Shown: positions 33,873 to 42,117, counted from the first letter of the stretch. The stretch: 64,000 nucleotides of DNA from Candidatus Bilamarchaeum dharawalense (GCA_902386555.1 CABMJJ010000007.1:1-64000); one strand, 5' to 3'. Notes: a model not told the origin generated them from the sequence alone. Program-made: numbers and translations.

Positions 33873-35174
33873 ATGAACGGAAATAATGCACCAAAAAAAT
33901 CACTTAAAGTACTTTTTGTCTCGATTGATGCTTTGATTGGAGATACTGCATGGGCAGTAAAAAAAGAAGGCCACGAAGTAAAATATTATATCCAAGATAA
34001 GGAACAGAAAGATGTTTGCGATGGTTTTGTAGATAAGGTTGATGATTGGAAAGACGAAACCGATTGGGCAGATCTAATTGTATTCGATGATTTTGGCTTT
34101 GGTGAAGAAGCAGAAAAACTAAGAAAAGCCGGCAAGGCAGTTGTTGGTGGCAGCATTTACACTGATAAGCTGGAGATGGACCGGGAATTTGGACAGAGTG
34201 AGATGAAAGCGGTTGGTATTTCTATTATTCCAAGATGGAATTTCACGAATTTTGATGATGCAGTAGAATTCATTGTTAAAAATCCAGATAGATATGTTTT
34301 GAAACCAAGTGGACTTGCACAAAACGAAAAGGAACTGCTATTTGTTGGACAGGAAGAAGATGGCAAGGACATTGTGGAAATGCTTGAAAGATATAAGAAA
34401 AACTGGGGTAAAAAAATCAAAGAATTCCAAATTCAGAAATATATTTCGGGCGTGGAAGTAGCAGTTGGAGCGTTTTTCAATGGCGAAGATTTTATTTATC
34501 CGATAAACGTTAATTTTGAGCATAAGAGAATGTTTCCTGGGGACATCGGCCCCAGTACTGGTGAAATGGGCACCACCATGTTTTTCACCAATAGAAGCCC
34601 AATCTTTGAAGCAACACTTGTAAAGATGAAAGAGAAACTTGCAGCCTCCGGTTATGTTGGCTACATTGACATTAATTGCATAGTAAATTCACGAGGTATT
34701 TATCCATTGGAATTTACAAGCAGATTTGGATACCCCCACATTAGCATTTGCATGGAAGGAGTGCTCAGTGAATGGGGTACCTTCCTATATGGAATTGCAA
34801 AAAAGGAAAAACCAGAATTAAGAACTAAACGAGCTTTTGAAATAGGCATTGTTGTTGCTGTGCCTCCATTTCCTTTCAATGATCCTGAATCATTCAAAAG
34901 ATACTCGGAAGATGCATCAATAATTTTCAAAAAACCAAACTTTGAAGGAGTTCACCCAGGCGATGTGAAATTCGTGGATAACGACTGGAGATTGGCTGGA
35001 AATAGTGGTTATGCATTGGTTGTGACTGGTTCGGGGACCACAATGGAAGAAGCACGAAAAATAGTTTACAATAGAATAAGGAATATCATTATTCCGAATA
35101 TGTTCTACCGCACGGATATTGGTGTGAGATGGGTGGAAGATAGCGACAGACTAACAATGTGGGGCTATTTGTAA
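33873..35174 (+). CDS. purD: Phosphoribosylamine-glycine ligase
   Basis: PurD joins glycine to phosphoribosylamine in de novo purine synthesis. The 433-residue protein has an N-terminal nucleotide-binding-like domain, a central ATP-grasp domain with RYVLKPSGLAQNEKELLFVG, the family signature FEHKRMFPGDIGPSTGEMGT (about residues 222-241) and IDINCIVNSRGIYPLEFTSR. Its first ten residues are unusual and polar. It is transcribed alone after a 160-base AT-rich gap that contains a TATA-like AAAATTATAAA element but no gene. Confidence 0.9.
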   Translation: MNGNNAPKKSLKVLFVSIDALIGDTAWAVKKEGHEVKYYIQDKEQKDVCDGFVDKVDDWKDETDWADLIVFDDFGFGEEAEKLRKAGKAVVGGSIYTDKLEMDREFGQSEMKAVGISIIPRWNFTNFDDAVEFIVKNPDRYVLKPSGLAQNEKELLFVGQEEDGKDIVEMLERYKKNWGKKIKEFQIQKYISGVEVAVGAFFNGEDFIYPINVNFEHKRMFPGDIGPSTGEMGTTMFFTNRSPIFEATLVKMKEKLAASGYVGYIDINCIVNSRGIYPLEFTSRFGYPHISICMEGVLSEWGTFLYGIAKKEKPELRTKRAFEIGIVVAVPPFPFNDPESFKRYSEDASIIFKKPNFEGVHPGDVKFVDNDWRLAGNSGYALVVTGSGTTMEEARKIVYNRIRNIIIPNMFYRTDIGVRWVEDSDRLTMWGYL

Positions 35175-35519
35175 TTAAAATTCAAGCTTCCAAAAAAGCT
35201 TATTACCGGTTACTGTTATTGTTCCCAAATCGCTTAGCCTGTCATCTAGTTTTTTTAATTCAAAACGAGATAATTTGTCGAAGAATGTTTTTCCACCAAA
35301 AGCATCAGTTGCACAATAGGCAGCTAAAAATCCAAGTGCATATGTAAGTTTCATTGCAGTTTGAGGATCAGCAGTAAATGAAATGCCTTTTCGATTATGG
35401 GAAAAATAATCTTTAACAATCGTGGCAGGCAAGGCATGTTTAGTAAGGATATCAGTTAGTGGCTGAGGAAGTATAAGCTCTGACGACCCGGGTTTTACAG
35501 AAACTAATTTTTCAGCCAT
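35175..35519 (-). CDS. Small protein, unknown
   Basis: The 114-residue product is not recognised. It has a Pro-rich start followed by helices, including LTYALGFLAAYCATDAFGG in the middle, which is too weak and polar for a secure membrane helix. It abuts the stop of purD (convergent) and lies 12 bases downstream of a zinc-ribbon microprotein gene read in the same direction, so the two probably share a transcript. Confidence 0.62.
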   Translation of the reverse strand: MAEKLVSVKPGSSELILPQPLTDILTKHALPATIVKDYFSHNRKGISFTADPQTAMKLTYALGFLAAYCATDAFGGKTFFDKLSRFELKKLDDRLSDLGTITVTGNKLFWKLEF

Positions 35520-35531
35520 GGAACCACCAAA

Positions 35532-35696
35532 TCAATTATGTTCGTCGTGTAAGATTTTCTTTATCTCGTCTTTTTGGGCGACGATACACTTATCGCAAAA
35601 AACATAGGTTAACCCTAGCAAGCTTACACCAAAATTTTTCTCTTTTTCAGCAAGCGCTGATTTGCAGATACTGCATTCTCTGTTTCCTTCAAACAT
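35532..35696 (-). CDS. Zinc-ribbon microprotein
   Basis: A 54-residue protein with two CxxC knuckles, RECSICKSAL near the start and YVFCDKCIVAQ near residue 31-41, separated by a Lys/Glu-rich loop. This should bind one zinc ion. The family is not recognised further. The gene lies just upstream of a 114-residue unknown on the same strand. Confidence 0.72.
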   Translation of the reverse strand: MFEGNRECSICKSALAEKEKNFGVSLLGLTYVFCDKCIVAQKDEIKKILHDEHN

Positions 35697-35768
35697 AAAG
35701 ATACCTAAAAGTAGATAACAAGAGAAAATTAAAATGGTTTGGATTATGAAACAGGGTAGGTGCTAGTA

Positions 35769-36356
35769 ATGACCGAATATAAAACATTGGAAAACTTGGC
35801 AAAGGCATTCATTGGAGAGAGCATGGCAAGAAATCGTTATACCATGTACGCGAGTATTGCCAGAAAGGAAGGATATCAGAATATCGGTAATATTTTCATA
35901 ACAACTGCAGACAATGAATTTGAACACGCTGAATGGAATATGAGAATGCTGAATTCGGTTATGGAAAAAACTGGCAAAAAGATTGAATTGACGGTCGACT
36001 CGGATGTTCCACATGTCGTGGGAACCACGGTGGAGAATCTGGCCGCTGCAATTGAAGGAGAGCATTACGAAACCACGAAAATGTATCCTGATTTTGCTGA
36101 CCTGGCTCAAAAAGAAGGTTTCGCAGATGTGGCAACAAGATTACGAGCAATAGGTAGAGCAGAAGCCCATCATGAAGAGCGATATAACAAACTTTTAGAA
36201 CAAATAAAAGCAGGAACACTTTTCAAAAAAACAGAGAGAGTACAATGGGTTTGTGGCAAATGTGGCTATGTACACGACGGTTTAACCCCACCAAACAAAT
36301 GCCCGGCCTGTGATCACGATAAAAGCTATTACATGCTCAAATCCGAGCTGTTCTAA
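35769..36356 (+). CDS. rbr: Rubrerythrin
   Basis: Rubrerythrin reduces hydrogen peroxide in anaerobes and microaerophiles. The 195-residue protein has the four-helix ferritin-like di-iron domain with the ligands in FIGESMARNRYTMYA, NEFEHAEW, AIEGEHYE and AEAHHEERY, followed by a C-terminal rubredoxin domain with WVCGKCGYVHDG and NKCPACDHDKSYY. I choose the ATG at 35769 because the GTG at 35760 overlaps the AGGTG ribosome binding site. The gene suggests an oxygen-sensitive lifestyle. Confidence 0.97.
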   Translation: MTEYKTLENLAKAFIGESMARNRYTMYASIARKEGYQNIGNIFITTADNEFEHAEWNMRMLNSVMEKTGKKIELTVDSDVPHVVGTTVENLAAAIEGEHYETTKMYPDFADLAQKEGFADVATRLRAIGRAEAHHEERYNKLLEQIKAGTLFKKTERVQWVCGKCGYVHDGLTPPNKCPACDHDKSYYMLKSELF

Positions 36357-36403
36357 GGGATAGGATTATAATCCATAATGCTGTTCATTTCAGAGTGAAA
36401 TAG

Positions 36404-36820
36404 ATGGCACTACCAAAAAAGAGACTGTTTGATCACAAAAATCTTTTGAAAGATGTGAAAAGGTACAAACTATTAACCGCATTTTTTGTCATCTCACTTG
36501 TCTTTTTCTTTGCAGGTATTTTTATTGAAGAAAATGTGATGAAATTCGCTGCATTGGGGTTGATTCTATTCGGTGGAATTTCAGTTTATTTGACCTGGGC
36601 ACAGCCATCGTTTATGTCTGAAGAAACCATGATGTTCAACGTTTCCGTTGCAACTTCCCATTCGTTTTGTTTCCTGGCATTTATTATTGGAGTAATATTC
36701 ATTATTGATAGATTTGTCAACCCAATCTCAGATATGCTTTTTGCCCTCCTGGGATCCATATTCTTGAGTATCATGGCTGGTGGGTTATACCTAGCATTTA
36801 AGCTTAAGGATTATGTCTAA
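36404..36820 (+). CDS. Four-helix membrane protein, unknown
   Basis: The 138-residue protein has a basic N-terminus (about residues 1-25) and four predicted membrane helices at about 26-47, 49-67, 84-105 and 110-132. No catalytic motif is seen. It starts 47 bases after rubrerythrin on the same strand and may be part of the same transcript. Confidence 0.72.
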   Translation: MALPKKRLFDHKNLLKDVKRYKLLTAFFVISLVFFFAGIFIEENVMKFAALGLILFGGISVYLTWAQPSFMSEETMMFNVSVATSHSFCFLAFIIGVIFIIDRFVNPISDMLFALLGSIFLSIMAGGLYLAFKLKDYV

Positions 36821-36917
36821 CTTTAGGATAGGTTAGTGGTTCGAAGCCGGGCTCACAATGAGATATGCAGAATAGACTTGAACCGGTTCATACTTCCTCA
36901 GACTAGTGTGCGAAATA

Positions 36918-37001
36918 TGCAGAGGAAGAGATTCGAACTCTCGAAGGCACTAAGCCACTAGCCCCTCAAGCTAGCGCGTTTGGCCGCTCCGCCACCTCTG
37001 C
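36918..37001 (-). tRNA. tRNA-Leu (GAG anticodon)
   Basis: The 84-base gene folds as a class II tRNA. The acceptor GCAGAGG pairs with CCTCTGC, followed by discriminator A. The anticodon stem CTAGC/GCTAG encloses the loop TTGAGGG with anticodon GAG at 36965-36967 (minus strand), reading the Leu codon CUC. A long variable arm and the T-loop TTCGAAT are present. There is no intron, unlike the two other tRNA genes in the window. It lies eight bases downstream of rpoD on the same strand. Confidence 0.93.
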
Positions 37002-37009
37002 TTGAAGTA

Positions 37010-37630
37010 TTATTCTTCTTTTTTCTTTTTAGCTTTTTTTGCTGGCTTTTCTTTTTTCTCTGGCTTCTTACCAAGTGCAGCTTCCACTTTTTCAATGTCA
37101 TCTAGAATAAGATCGCAGGTTCGTAAAACAACTTCAGATGGTTCCATCTGGAAGAATGTTTCCACAACATATTTGATGGTGTCATCTTCAACACCATAAC
37201 CAATCAGACCAGCCTGGTACTTGGCATGTGTTCTTGCTGTTCCTGAAATAGCTTTACATTCAAATCGCAGATGCTGATTTGGACCTAGAGTAACTACTGG
37301 TATGGCACCTTTTGCAACAGTAATCTCCTTGTCTGAGCTAACCAGATCAGAAGCATAGACAACCTTGGGGCCTTCTGCATCCAGAGAAAAAGTAACTTCG
37401 GTTGTCTTTGGAGTATTTTCTGGGGTTAGTAACGGTAGAAGACCAAGCCTGTGGGAAAGGTATTCATCCCAAAAAGCACTGGTATTGTCATAGAAGGTAA
37501 CAGCATCTATGGCCATCACAGAAATTCGTGACATTCCATAGCGTCGCACCATATTGGCGAATGTAGAAACTGAATCCTTTGCAACAAACACAACCCTATT
37601 TGCATGTTTTTTATCCAAGGTGAGCTTCAT
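37010..37630 (-). CDS. rpoD: DNA-directed RNA polymerase subunit D
   Basis: Archaeal RpoD corresponds to eukaryotic Rpb3 and forms the assembly platform with subunit L. The 206-residue sequence shows [20 protein letters not shown] followed by [24 protein letters not shown], the family core. The ferredoxin-like cluster domain is not evident, as in many lineages that lost it. The C-terminal 25 residues are almost pure Lys/Glu/Ala/Pro, an extra tail also seen in the three ribosomal proteins upstream. Its start overlaps the rps11 stop. Confidence 0.97.
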   Translation of the reverse strand: MKLTLDKKHANRVVFVAKDSVSTFANMVRRYGMSRISVMAIDAVTFYDNTSAFWDEYLSHRLGLLPLLTPENTPKTTEVTFSLDAEGPKVVYASDLVSSDKEITVAKGAIPVVTLGPNQHLRFECKAISGTARTHAKYQAGLIGYGVEDDTIKYVVETFFQMEPSEVVLRTCDLILDDIEKVEAALGKKPEKKEKPAKKAKKKKEE

Positions 37631-38151
37631 ACTCTTCTTCCTCTTCTTCCGCCTTTTCTCTTCATGGAGTCAGTTGGAACTGGAGTAACATCTTCGATTC
37701 TTCCGATGCGAACGCCAGTTCTTGCAATTGTTCTGACAACTGCCTGTGCACCAGATCCTGGTGTTTTGGTACCAGCTCCACCCGGTGCTCGGATTTTTAC
37801 ATGAACGTGAGTAATTCCCTTATCTTTCAGGGTGTTTACAACTTTTATGGCGGCCTGCATGGCTGCATAGGGTCGGCCTTCTTCTCTGTGTGATTTGACC
37901 ATCATTCCACCGCTTGCCCAAGCAAGAGTTTCTGCACCACTCACATCAGTTGCGGTAATGATGGTATCGTTTTTAGATGAGTAAACGTGAACCACAGCAA
38001 CACGGATTTTTCTTGGTTTCTTGATTTCTTCTTTTGGAGGAGCTTCAGCCTTTACTTCTTCTTTTACTTCAGGCTTGGCTTCGACTTTTAGATCTGGTTT
38101 GATTTCTGGTTTTTTTACTTCAGTTTTAATTTCTGGTTTTGGATCAGTCAT
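37627..38151 (-). CDS. rps11: Ribosomal protein S11
   Basis: S11 sits on the platform of the small subunit. The core starts near residue 47 with [20 protein letters not shown] and includes VRIRAP-like [20 protein letters not shown] and [20 protein letters not shown]. The first 46 residues are a Pro/Glu/Lys repeat-like extension with no counterpart in typical S11. It lies between rps4 and rpoD, the standard archaeal order. Confidence 0.97.
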   Translation of the reverse strand: MTDPKPEIKTEVKKPEIKPDLKVEAKPEVKEEVKAEAPPKEEIKKPRKIRVAVVHVYSSKNDTIITATDVSGAETLAWASGGMMVKSHREEGRPYAAMQAAIKVVNTLKDKGITHVHVKIRAPGGAGTKTPGSGAQAVVRTIARTGVRIGRIEDVTPVPTDSMKRKGGRRGRRV

Positions 38152-38162
38152 AAATACACCTT

Positions 38163-38720
38163 TTATGATGCGGGTTCTTCAACCTTTACTTCAGGTTTTT
38201 CAGCTGGAGTTGGAGGTTTATCTTCTACAACCTTCGATTGTAATTCAATCGGTCGAGCATGAGATAGGACTGATTCTTCAGCAACACTGACAAGGTAACC
38301 CGGTCTGGTAACAATCTTGTTGTTTACTGCAATAAAACCGTGGGTAATTAACTGTCTGGATTGGGCAGAGGTTAATGCGAGACCTTTTCTAAGAACCATG
38401 GTTTGAAGTCTGCGTTCAAGAACTGCACGTACTTCCAATGAAAGAACGTCATCAAGAACCGAACCGTCTTTTAATATGCCAAATTTAGCAAGTTTAGTAA
38501 GAATCTTCTTTGCATCATCCTTTCTTTCTTCATCAGTAAGTGAAAGTAGACGTCTAGCTTCACGTCGGTATTTTTTAAGTTCAGCAGTGGCTCTCCAAAG
38601 CTCACGCATGTTTTTTAGACCATATTCAGATTCCAATGCTTTATCATGTCTAAGTCTATCAACATCCCATAATTTTTTTGGACGTTCATATTTGTTCCGA
38701 AGTTTTCGTGGATCACCCAT
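38163..38720 (-). CDS. rps4: Ribosomal protein S4
   Basis: S4 nucleates assembly of the small subunit body. The 185-residue archaeal-type protein (matching eukaryotic S9) begins [19 protein letters not shown], continues with [12 protein letters not shown]-type helices and has the S4 RNA-binding domain with [20 protein letters not shown] and [20 protein letters not shown]. The last 20 residues form a Pro/Glu/Lys-rich tail. It lies downstream of rps13 with a 13-base gap. Confidence 0.97.
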   Translation of the reverse strand: MGDPRKLRNKYERPKKLWDVDRLRHDKALESEYGLKNMRELWRATAELKKYRREARRLLSLTDEERKDDAKKILTKLAKFGILKDGSVLDDVLSLEVRAVLERRLQTMVLRKGLALTSAQSRQLITHGFIAVNNKIVTRPGYLVSVAEESVLSHARPIELQSKVVEDKPPTPAEKPEVKVEEPAS

Positions 38721-38733
38721 GTAAACACCTCAA

Positions 38734-39384
38734 TTATTTCTTCTCTGCTGTCTTTGCAGCTGGCTTTGCAGCTGGTGCCTTCTCTGCTGGTTTTCCAGCT
38801 GCTGCCGGTGCAGCTCCTGCGGCTGGTGCTGCGCCAGGTTTTGCACCTGCAACTGCACCACCCTGTGCTGCGATAATTGCTTTTCTTAACACACCCACAG
38901 CCATACCAGTTCTACCGGTGTTTCTAGTTTTCTGACCACGAACCTTTTGTCCGAATGTATGTCTAAAACCAGTCCAACTGTATGCTTTTTTATCTCGTTC
39001 AACATCCTGAGTGTTTTCGAATATGAGATCATTCATTATAACATGTCTGTCAGTTCCGCTGTTGAAATCAGTTCTTCTATTCAAAAGATATTTTGGAACA
39101 TCACGTTCATGAAGTGTGTATAGAACCTGGTCTATTTTTTCAATTTGGTCTTCAGTCAAATCACCAACACGTGATTTGGGATCGATGGATAATTCTTTTT
39201 GTATTATACTAGCTGCAACCATGGCCAGTGTGTGCCCGATACCACGAACAGCAGATAAAGAGCGCTGAAGTGTCTTTTCACCTTTGACATCTTTTCCAGC
39301 GATACGAACTATACCTCGGAAGCTTTCGGCTTCTTCTTTCTTTTTAACAGGTTTTTTTTCTATTTTTTCAACTTTTTTTACCAT
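38734..39384 (-). CDS. rps13: Ribosomal protein S13
   Basis: S13 lies in the head of the small subunit and contacts the P-site tRNA. The core (about residues 22-155) has FRGIVRIAGKDVKGEKTLQR, LSAVRGIGHTLA, VPKYLLNRRTDFNSGTDRH and the C-terminal GQKVRGQKTRNTGRTGMAVG. After that comes an Ala/Pro/Gly/Lys-rich tail of about 55 residues, unusual for S13, and the N-terminus has a Lys/Glu-rich extension of about 20 residues. The gene is three bases after the aEF-1beta stop. Confidence 0.96.
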   Translation of the reverse strand: MVKKVEKIEKKPVKKKEEAESFRGIVRIAGKDVKGEKTLQRSLSAVRGIGHTLAMVAASIIQKELSIDPKSRVGDLTEDQIEKIDQVLYTLHERDVPKYLLNRRTDFNSGTDRHVIMNDLIFENTQDVERDKKAYSWTGFRHTFGQKVRGQKTRNTGRTGMAVGVLRKAIIAAQGGAVAGAKPGAAPAAGAAPAAAGKPAEKAPAAKPAAKTAEKK

Positions 39385-39386
39385 GA

Positions 39387-39650
39387 TTACACCAACCTTG
39401 TAACTGATTCAACTTCAAATTCACTAACTCCCTTTACTTCACGGATATTTTGTTCAATTTTATCCATTCCACCCTCGGAATCTTTAAGAAGTAGGTTTGC
39501 TTTCAAAACTTTTATTCCAAAGCCCAAATCCTCTTCCCAGAATTTCTGGACTTTAGTAACCTTCTCGATACCAGCCTTTACGCTAGGAAGCGAGGCTGGA
39601 TCATCCACATAAATTTTTACTTGGGCCGCGACATTGTATTCATCAGACAT
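39387..39650 (-). CDS. aef1b: Elongation factor 1-beta
   Basis: aEF-1beta is the guanine nucleotide exchange factor of elongation factor 1-alpha. The protein of 87 residues has NVAAQVKIYVDDP at the start, the LGFGIKVLKANLLLKDSEGG segment and a C-terminal VSEFEVESVTRLV strand, which together form the alpha-beta sandwich. I choose ATG 39650, preceded by AGGTG, because it matches family length; a longer frame would overlap the upstream zinc-ribbon gene. Confidence 0.92.
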   Translation of the reverse strand: MSDEYNVAAQVKIYVDDPASLPSVKAGIEKVTKVQKFWEEDLGFGIKVLKANLLLKDSEGGMDKIEQNIREVKGVSEFEVESVTRLV

Positions 39651-39658
39651 TAACGCAC

Positions 39659-39805
39659 CTATGGACCTGTAAAGCCGCATTTGCAGCTGTATTTATTCCT
39701 GTTCTCTCTACAGTAATGGCAGCGAACAATCTTCTCGCCACAGTCTGCACAAGGGAATTCCGCAAAATCTTTGGTATTTTTACCACACGTTGTACATCGT
39801 TTCAA
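39659..39805 (-). CDS. Zinc-ribbon protein of the aEF-1beta operon (DUF1610-like)
   Basis: A 48-residue protein with four CxxC or CxC knuckles: RCTTCGKNTK, FPCADCGEKIVR, CHYCRENRNK and SCKCGFTGP. This double zinc-ribbon arrangement directly before aEF-1beta is conserved across archaea, which supports the call. The only suitable start is TTG at 39805, preceded by GGTGG. The conserved context suggests a role in translation. Confidence 0.85.
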   Translation of the reverse strand: MKRCTTCGKNTKDFAEFPCADCGEKIVRCHYCRENRNKYSCKCGFTGP

Positions 39806-39906
39806 TATACCACCTAAGCGTTATAGCATTCTAAGAACTATAGATTTCTCTACAGAAAATGCAGGAATAATTTAAAAGGTATAGTTATTTAAATATGTTC
39901 GTTAGT

Positions 39907-40198
39907 GCCCCAATAGTCTAACCTGGATAGATTTTGAATAAAAATTCAACTTCACCGGAAAGGACGTGACCCTGCGAACCCGCTTTTAGGAAAAGCGGGA
40001 CCAAAACTCGCTGTTGTAAAACGCTTCGCGTTTTAGATAACTTGTTTTCGGATCGAACCTTTTTAATGCAGTTTTTCCTCAAGATTATAAAAAGGTTCGA
40101 AGAGGAAAGGTTACGGTCCGCGTTCAATGTTCTTTTTTAGGAAAAAAGAACCAAAAACTGGTTCGTTAAAAAAGAACGAACATATCGCGGTTGGGGCG
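39907..40198 (+). tRNA. tRNA-Arg (GCG anticodon) with three apparent introns
   Basis: The acceptor GCCCCAA (39907-39913) pairs with TTGGGGC (40191-40197), followed by discriminator G. The D-stem GTCT (39916-39919) pairs with GGAC (39962-39965), and an insert of about 33 bases lies within the D-loop (about 39924-39956). The anticodon stem TGACC (39967-39971) pairs with GGTTA (40109-40113); the loop CTGCGA-A has anticodon GCG (39974-39976) and a 130-base insert (39978-40107) at the canonical position 37/38. The T-stem CCGCG (40118-40122) pairs with CGCGG (40186-40190) and its loop TTCAA-AT holds a 56-base insert (40128-40183). Removing all three gives a standard 73-base tRNA with A20, an Arg identity base. 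Insert edges in the D-loop are ambiguous by a few bases. Confidence 0.85.
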
Positions 40199-40241
40199 TA
40201 TTTTTTTAAATCCTTCTAATAGTTATACTAAATAGATCAAA

Positions 40242-40961
40242 ATGGTTAGAGCTATCTTTTTCGGACATGTTAATGGTGCAGCAGTAGTTGCCAACTTTGC
40301 AGGCTTGCCACAAACTAGAGCCAGATTAGATACTGTAAGACAACGATTAACTGCATGGAAAACCCACGGTGAAAAGAGCAGCTATCCAGGATGGGTCGTA
40401 CAGGATATCAAAACTGCAAAGACCACAGCAGAACAGGAGATAGGAAAACAAAGAGCAGCATTGGAGAGAAGAATAGAAGCCAGTAAGCAAAAAGGAGCAC
40501 TGACTCAGACAGTTGGAATTCACAAGGAAGCAGATGGAACAAGATCAGTTTTTTTTGTGGTGCAACTTACAAAAGATGTAACCACCATGGCAAGAAGAAA
40601 TGAAAAAGGAGAATTTGACGTTACCGCAATAGCAACTGATGATTATCAAAAATTAGTACGCAAAAGAAGGGAGGATAAAATATCAAAGGCGGTATTTTGG
40701 ACTGGAATGATTGCTGCTGGAGTTCTCACCTATCTTGAAGGAAATGCTGGATTTGCTTTGGCAGCCGCATTACAACTGGGAATTCTTCGGTTACTACATA
40801 AAATAATTATCAACACGAATCCTGTTTTTAGAGCATTTAAGGGAGCAGAACATACTGATTTTGTACTAAAATTCTTCGAGGATACACGAAACGTCATTAT
40901 TGAAAAACTCGAAAAAGTAGAAAACGGAATACAACAATTAACTGGACAAAAAAGTACATAG
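40242..40961 (+). CDS. Orphan protein with a membrane region, unknown
   Basis: The 239-residue product is not recognised. It has a soluble N-terminal part with a Lys/Glu/Gln-rich helix (about 55-85), a beta-containing middle (about 90-125), and a hydrophobic stretch near 148-185 that could cross the membrane once or twice, then an amphipathic C-terminal helix. A TATA-like TTTTTTTAAA at 40200-40210 lies about 35 bases before the ATG, directly after the tRNA-Arg gene, so the mRNA would have almost no leader. Confidence 0.7.
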   Translation: MVRAIFFGHVNGAAVVANFAGLPQTRARLDTVRQRLTAWKTHGEKSSYPGWVVQDIKTAKTTAEQEIGKQRAALERRIEASKQKGALTQTVGIHKEADGTRSVFFVVQLTKDVTTMARRNEKGEFDVTAIATDDYQKLVRKRREDKISKAVFWTGMIAAGVLTYLEGNAGFALAAALQLGILRLLHKIIINTNPVFRAFKGAEHTDFVLKFFEDTRNVIIEKLEKVENGIQQLTGQKST

Positions 40962-41036
40962 CTTTATATACTTTATTCTCGATGGAAATCTACGACCAGA
41001 AATATGCCGATACCCCAATCGGCGGAGTAGATTCCC

Positions 41037-41186
41037 ATGAGTGATTTTGTAAAAGGTTGCCCGGAATGTAGTATGAGCTTTGGTATGAGTTCTGCACTTT
41101 CAAAAGCAGATAATGAATTTAGATGCACTGCTAACCCAGCACATAAATTCAAGCTAGGCAACGATGGTTTCCTACAATCAATTTAA
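41037..41186 (+). CDS. Small Cys3His zinc-binding protein, copy A
   Basis: The 49-residue protein has a CPEC knuckle near residue 8 and a second half FRCTANPAHKFKLGNDGF in which Cys and His probably complete a zinc site. The pattern C-P-x-C then C-x3-N/P-x-A-H-K/R-F recurs in the microprotein at 41974-42117, so the two are probably paralogs lying on either side of a lipoprotein gene. GGAG stands before the ATG. The end overlaps the convergent lipoprotein gene by nine bases. Confidence 0.72.
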   Translation: MSDFVKGCPECSMSFGMSSALSKADNEFRCTANPAHKFKLGNDGFLQSI

Positions 41187-41900
41187 TTTTTCACATTCGA
41201 AATAGTAGGTAACAGCCGAATCCTGGGTGTATTGTTTATTGTAAACCACGCAGCCCGACAACGTTCCGTCTATGAGTTTGGGTGTGTAGGTTATATCAAA
41301 ACTTCCAGTGAATCCGTAGTTATCCAACGATGTGGTTGTTGCATTGAAAATCGCAACACCAAAAATATCTGTTGAGTCTGCACCATCAAAGATAGTGAAA
41401 CCTGATGCCTGTATTGTGGCTATTGACTTTCCATTGAATTTGACTTCTGAGGGAGTGGTATCAAAAGAATCACCAGGGCCAGAAATGCGATACCAGGTAT
41501 GAGTTTTCTCATTAAACATGCCACTATGATCAGAATAAAATTCATTGTTAATTTGGCTTAATGCATTGTCTAAAATTTTAGTAAAATTAACAGGGGTTTT
41601 TGGAAGTTCATCTGGGGGCAACGGGGGAGTTGAATTGTTCTGGGTATCGTTTGTAATAACCACATTGAGACAGCTAAAATGGCAGTTGCAATCAGGATAG
41701 GTTCCTGATATGTTCCAGGATCCGTTACATGATGGAGCAACAGCAGTGCGACAATAGCTATCACAGGAAGTTGTTTGATTATTTGATTGTGGTGGGGTTG
41801 TATTTGGAGTGGACGGTGGATTTTGTTGGATATTTGTTTGACCAGTACAACCTAATATCAGTAATGCCATTGCAAATAAAATTACAAAAATTCGTTTCAT
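41178..41900 (-). CDS. Lipoprotein, unknown
   Basis: The 240-residue precursor has a signal peptide with lipobox ALLILGCTG, then an Asn/Pro/Thr/Gln-rich linker typical of archaeal surface lipoproteins and a Cys-containing segment (CDSYCRTAVAPSCNGSWN and CNCHFSC). The C-terminal domain (about 105-240) looks beta-rich. No enzyme motif is seen. It is expected on the outer face of the membrane. Confidence 0.78.
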   Translation of the reverse strand: MKRIFVILFAMALLILGCTGQTNIQQNPPSTPNTTPPQSNNQTTSCDSYCRTAVAPSCNGSWNISGTYPDCNCHFSCLNVVITNDTQNNSTPPLPPDELPKTPVNFTKILDNALSQINNEFYSDHSGMFNEKTHTWYRISGPGDSFDTTPSEVKFNGKSIATIQASGFTIFDGADSTDIFGVAIFNATTTSLDNYGFTGSFDITYTPKLIDGTLSGCVVYNKQYTQDSAVTYYFECEKLN

Positions 41901-41973
41901 AGAACAGAAGATAGCAGGAAACTATTTAAATCTAGCTGCATTATCAAATACCGACCAATAGAGGTGTTATCCC

Positions 41974-42117
41974 ATGCCAGCGTGTCCAAATTGCCATGTA
42001 TACCAAGGACTTTGGTCTCCATTGAACCAGAGTAATGAAGGAGTTTATGTTTGTAAAATAAACATTGCACATAGATTCACAAGAGACAAAGATGGAAATT
42101 TCCATTCCATGCATTAA
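41974..42117 (+). CDS. Small Cys3His zinc-binding protein, copy B
   Basis: The 47-residue protein begins MPACPNCHVYQGLW and has YVCKINIAHRFTRDKDGNFH in its second half, matching the layout of the microprotein at 41037-41186. A GAGGTG site lies seven bases before the ATG. It probably binds zinc through three Cys and a His. Its stop overlaps the convergent ATP-citrate lyase gene by four bases. Confidence 0.72.
   Translation: MPACPNCHVYQGLWSPLNQSNEGVYVCKINIAHRFTRDKDGNFHSMH

Noticed and set aside
40128-40183. Common origin of the tRNA-intron hairpins and the intercistronic AAAAAGAACC hairpins
   Set aside because: Both use A-runs, T-runs and GAACC, but the intron stems run T-rich arm first and the intergenic ones A-rich arm first, so simple sequence convergence is more likely.
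39907-40198. RNase P RNA or SRP RNA as identity of the structured 292-base locus
   Set aside because: The conserved RNase P P4 region and the SRP helix 8 motif are missing, while a complete tRNA-Arg with all stems emerges once three inserts are removed.
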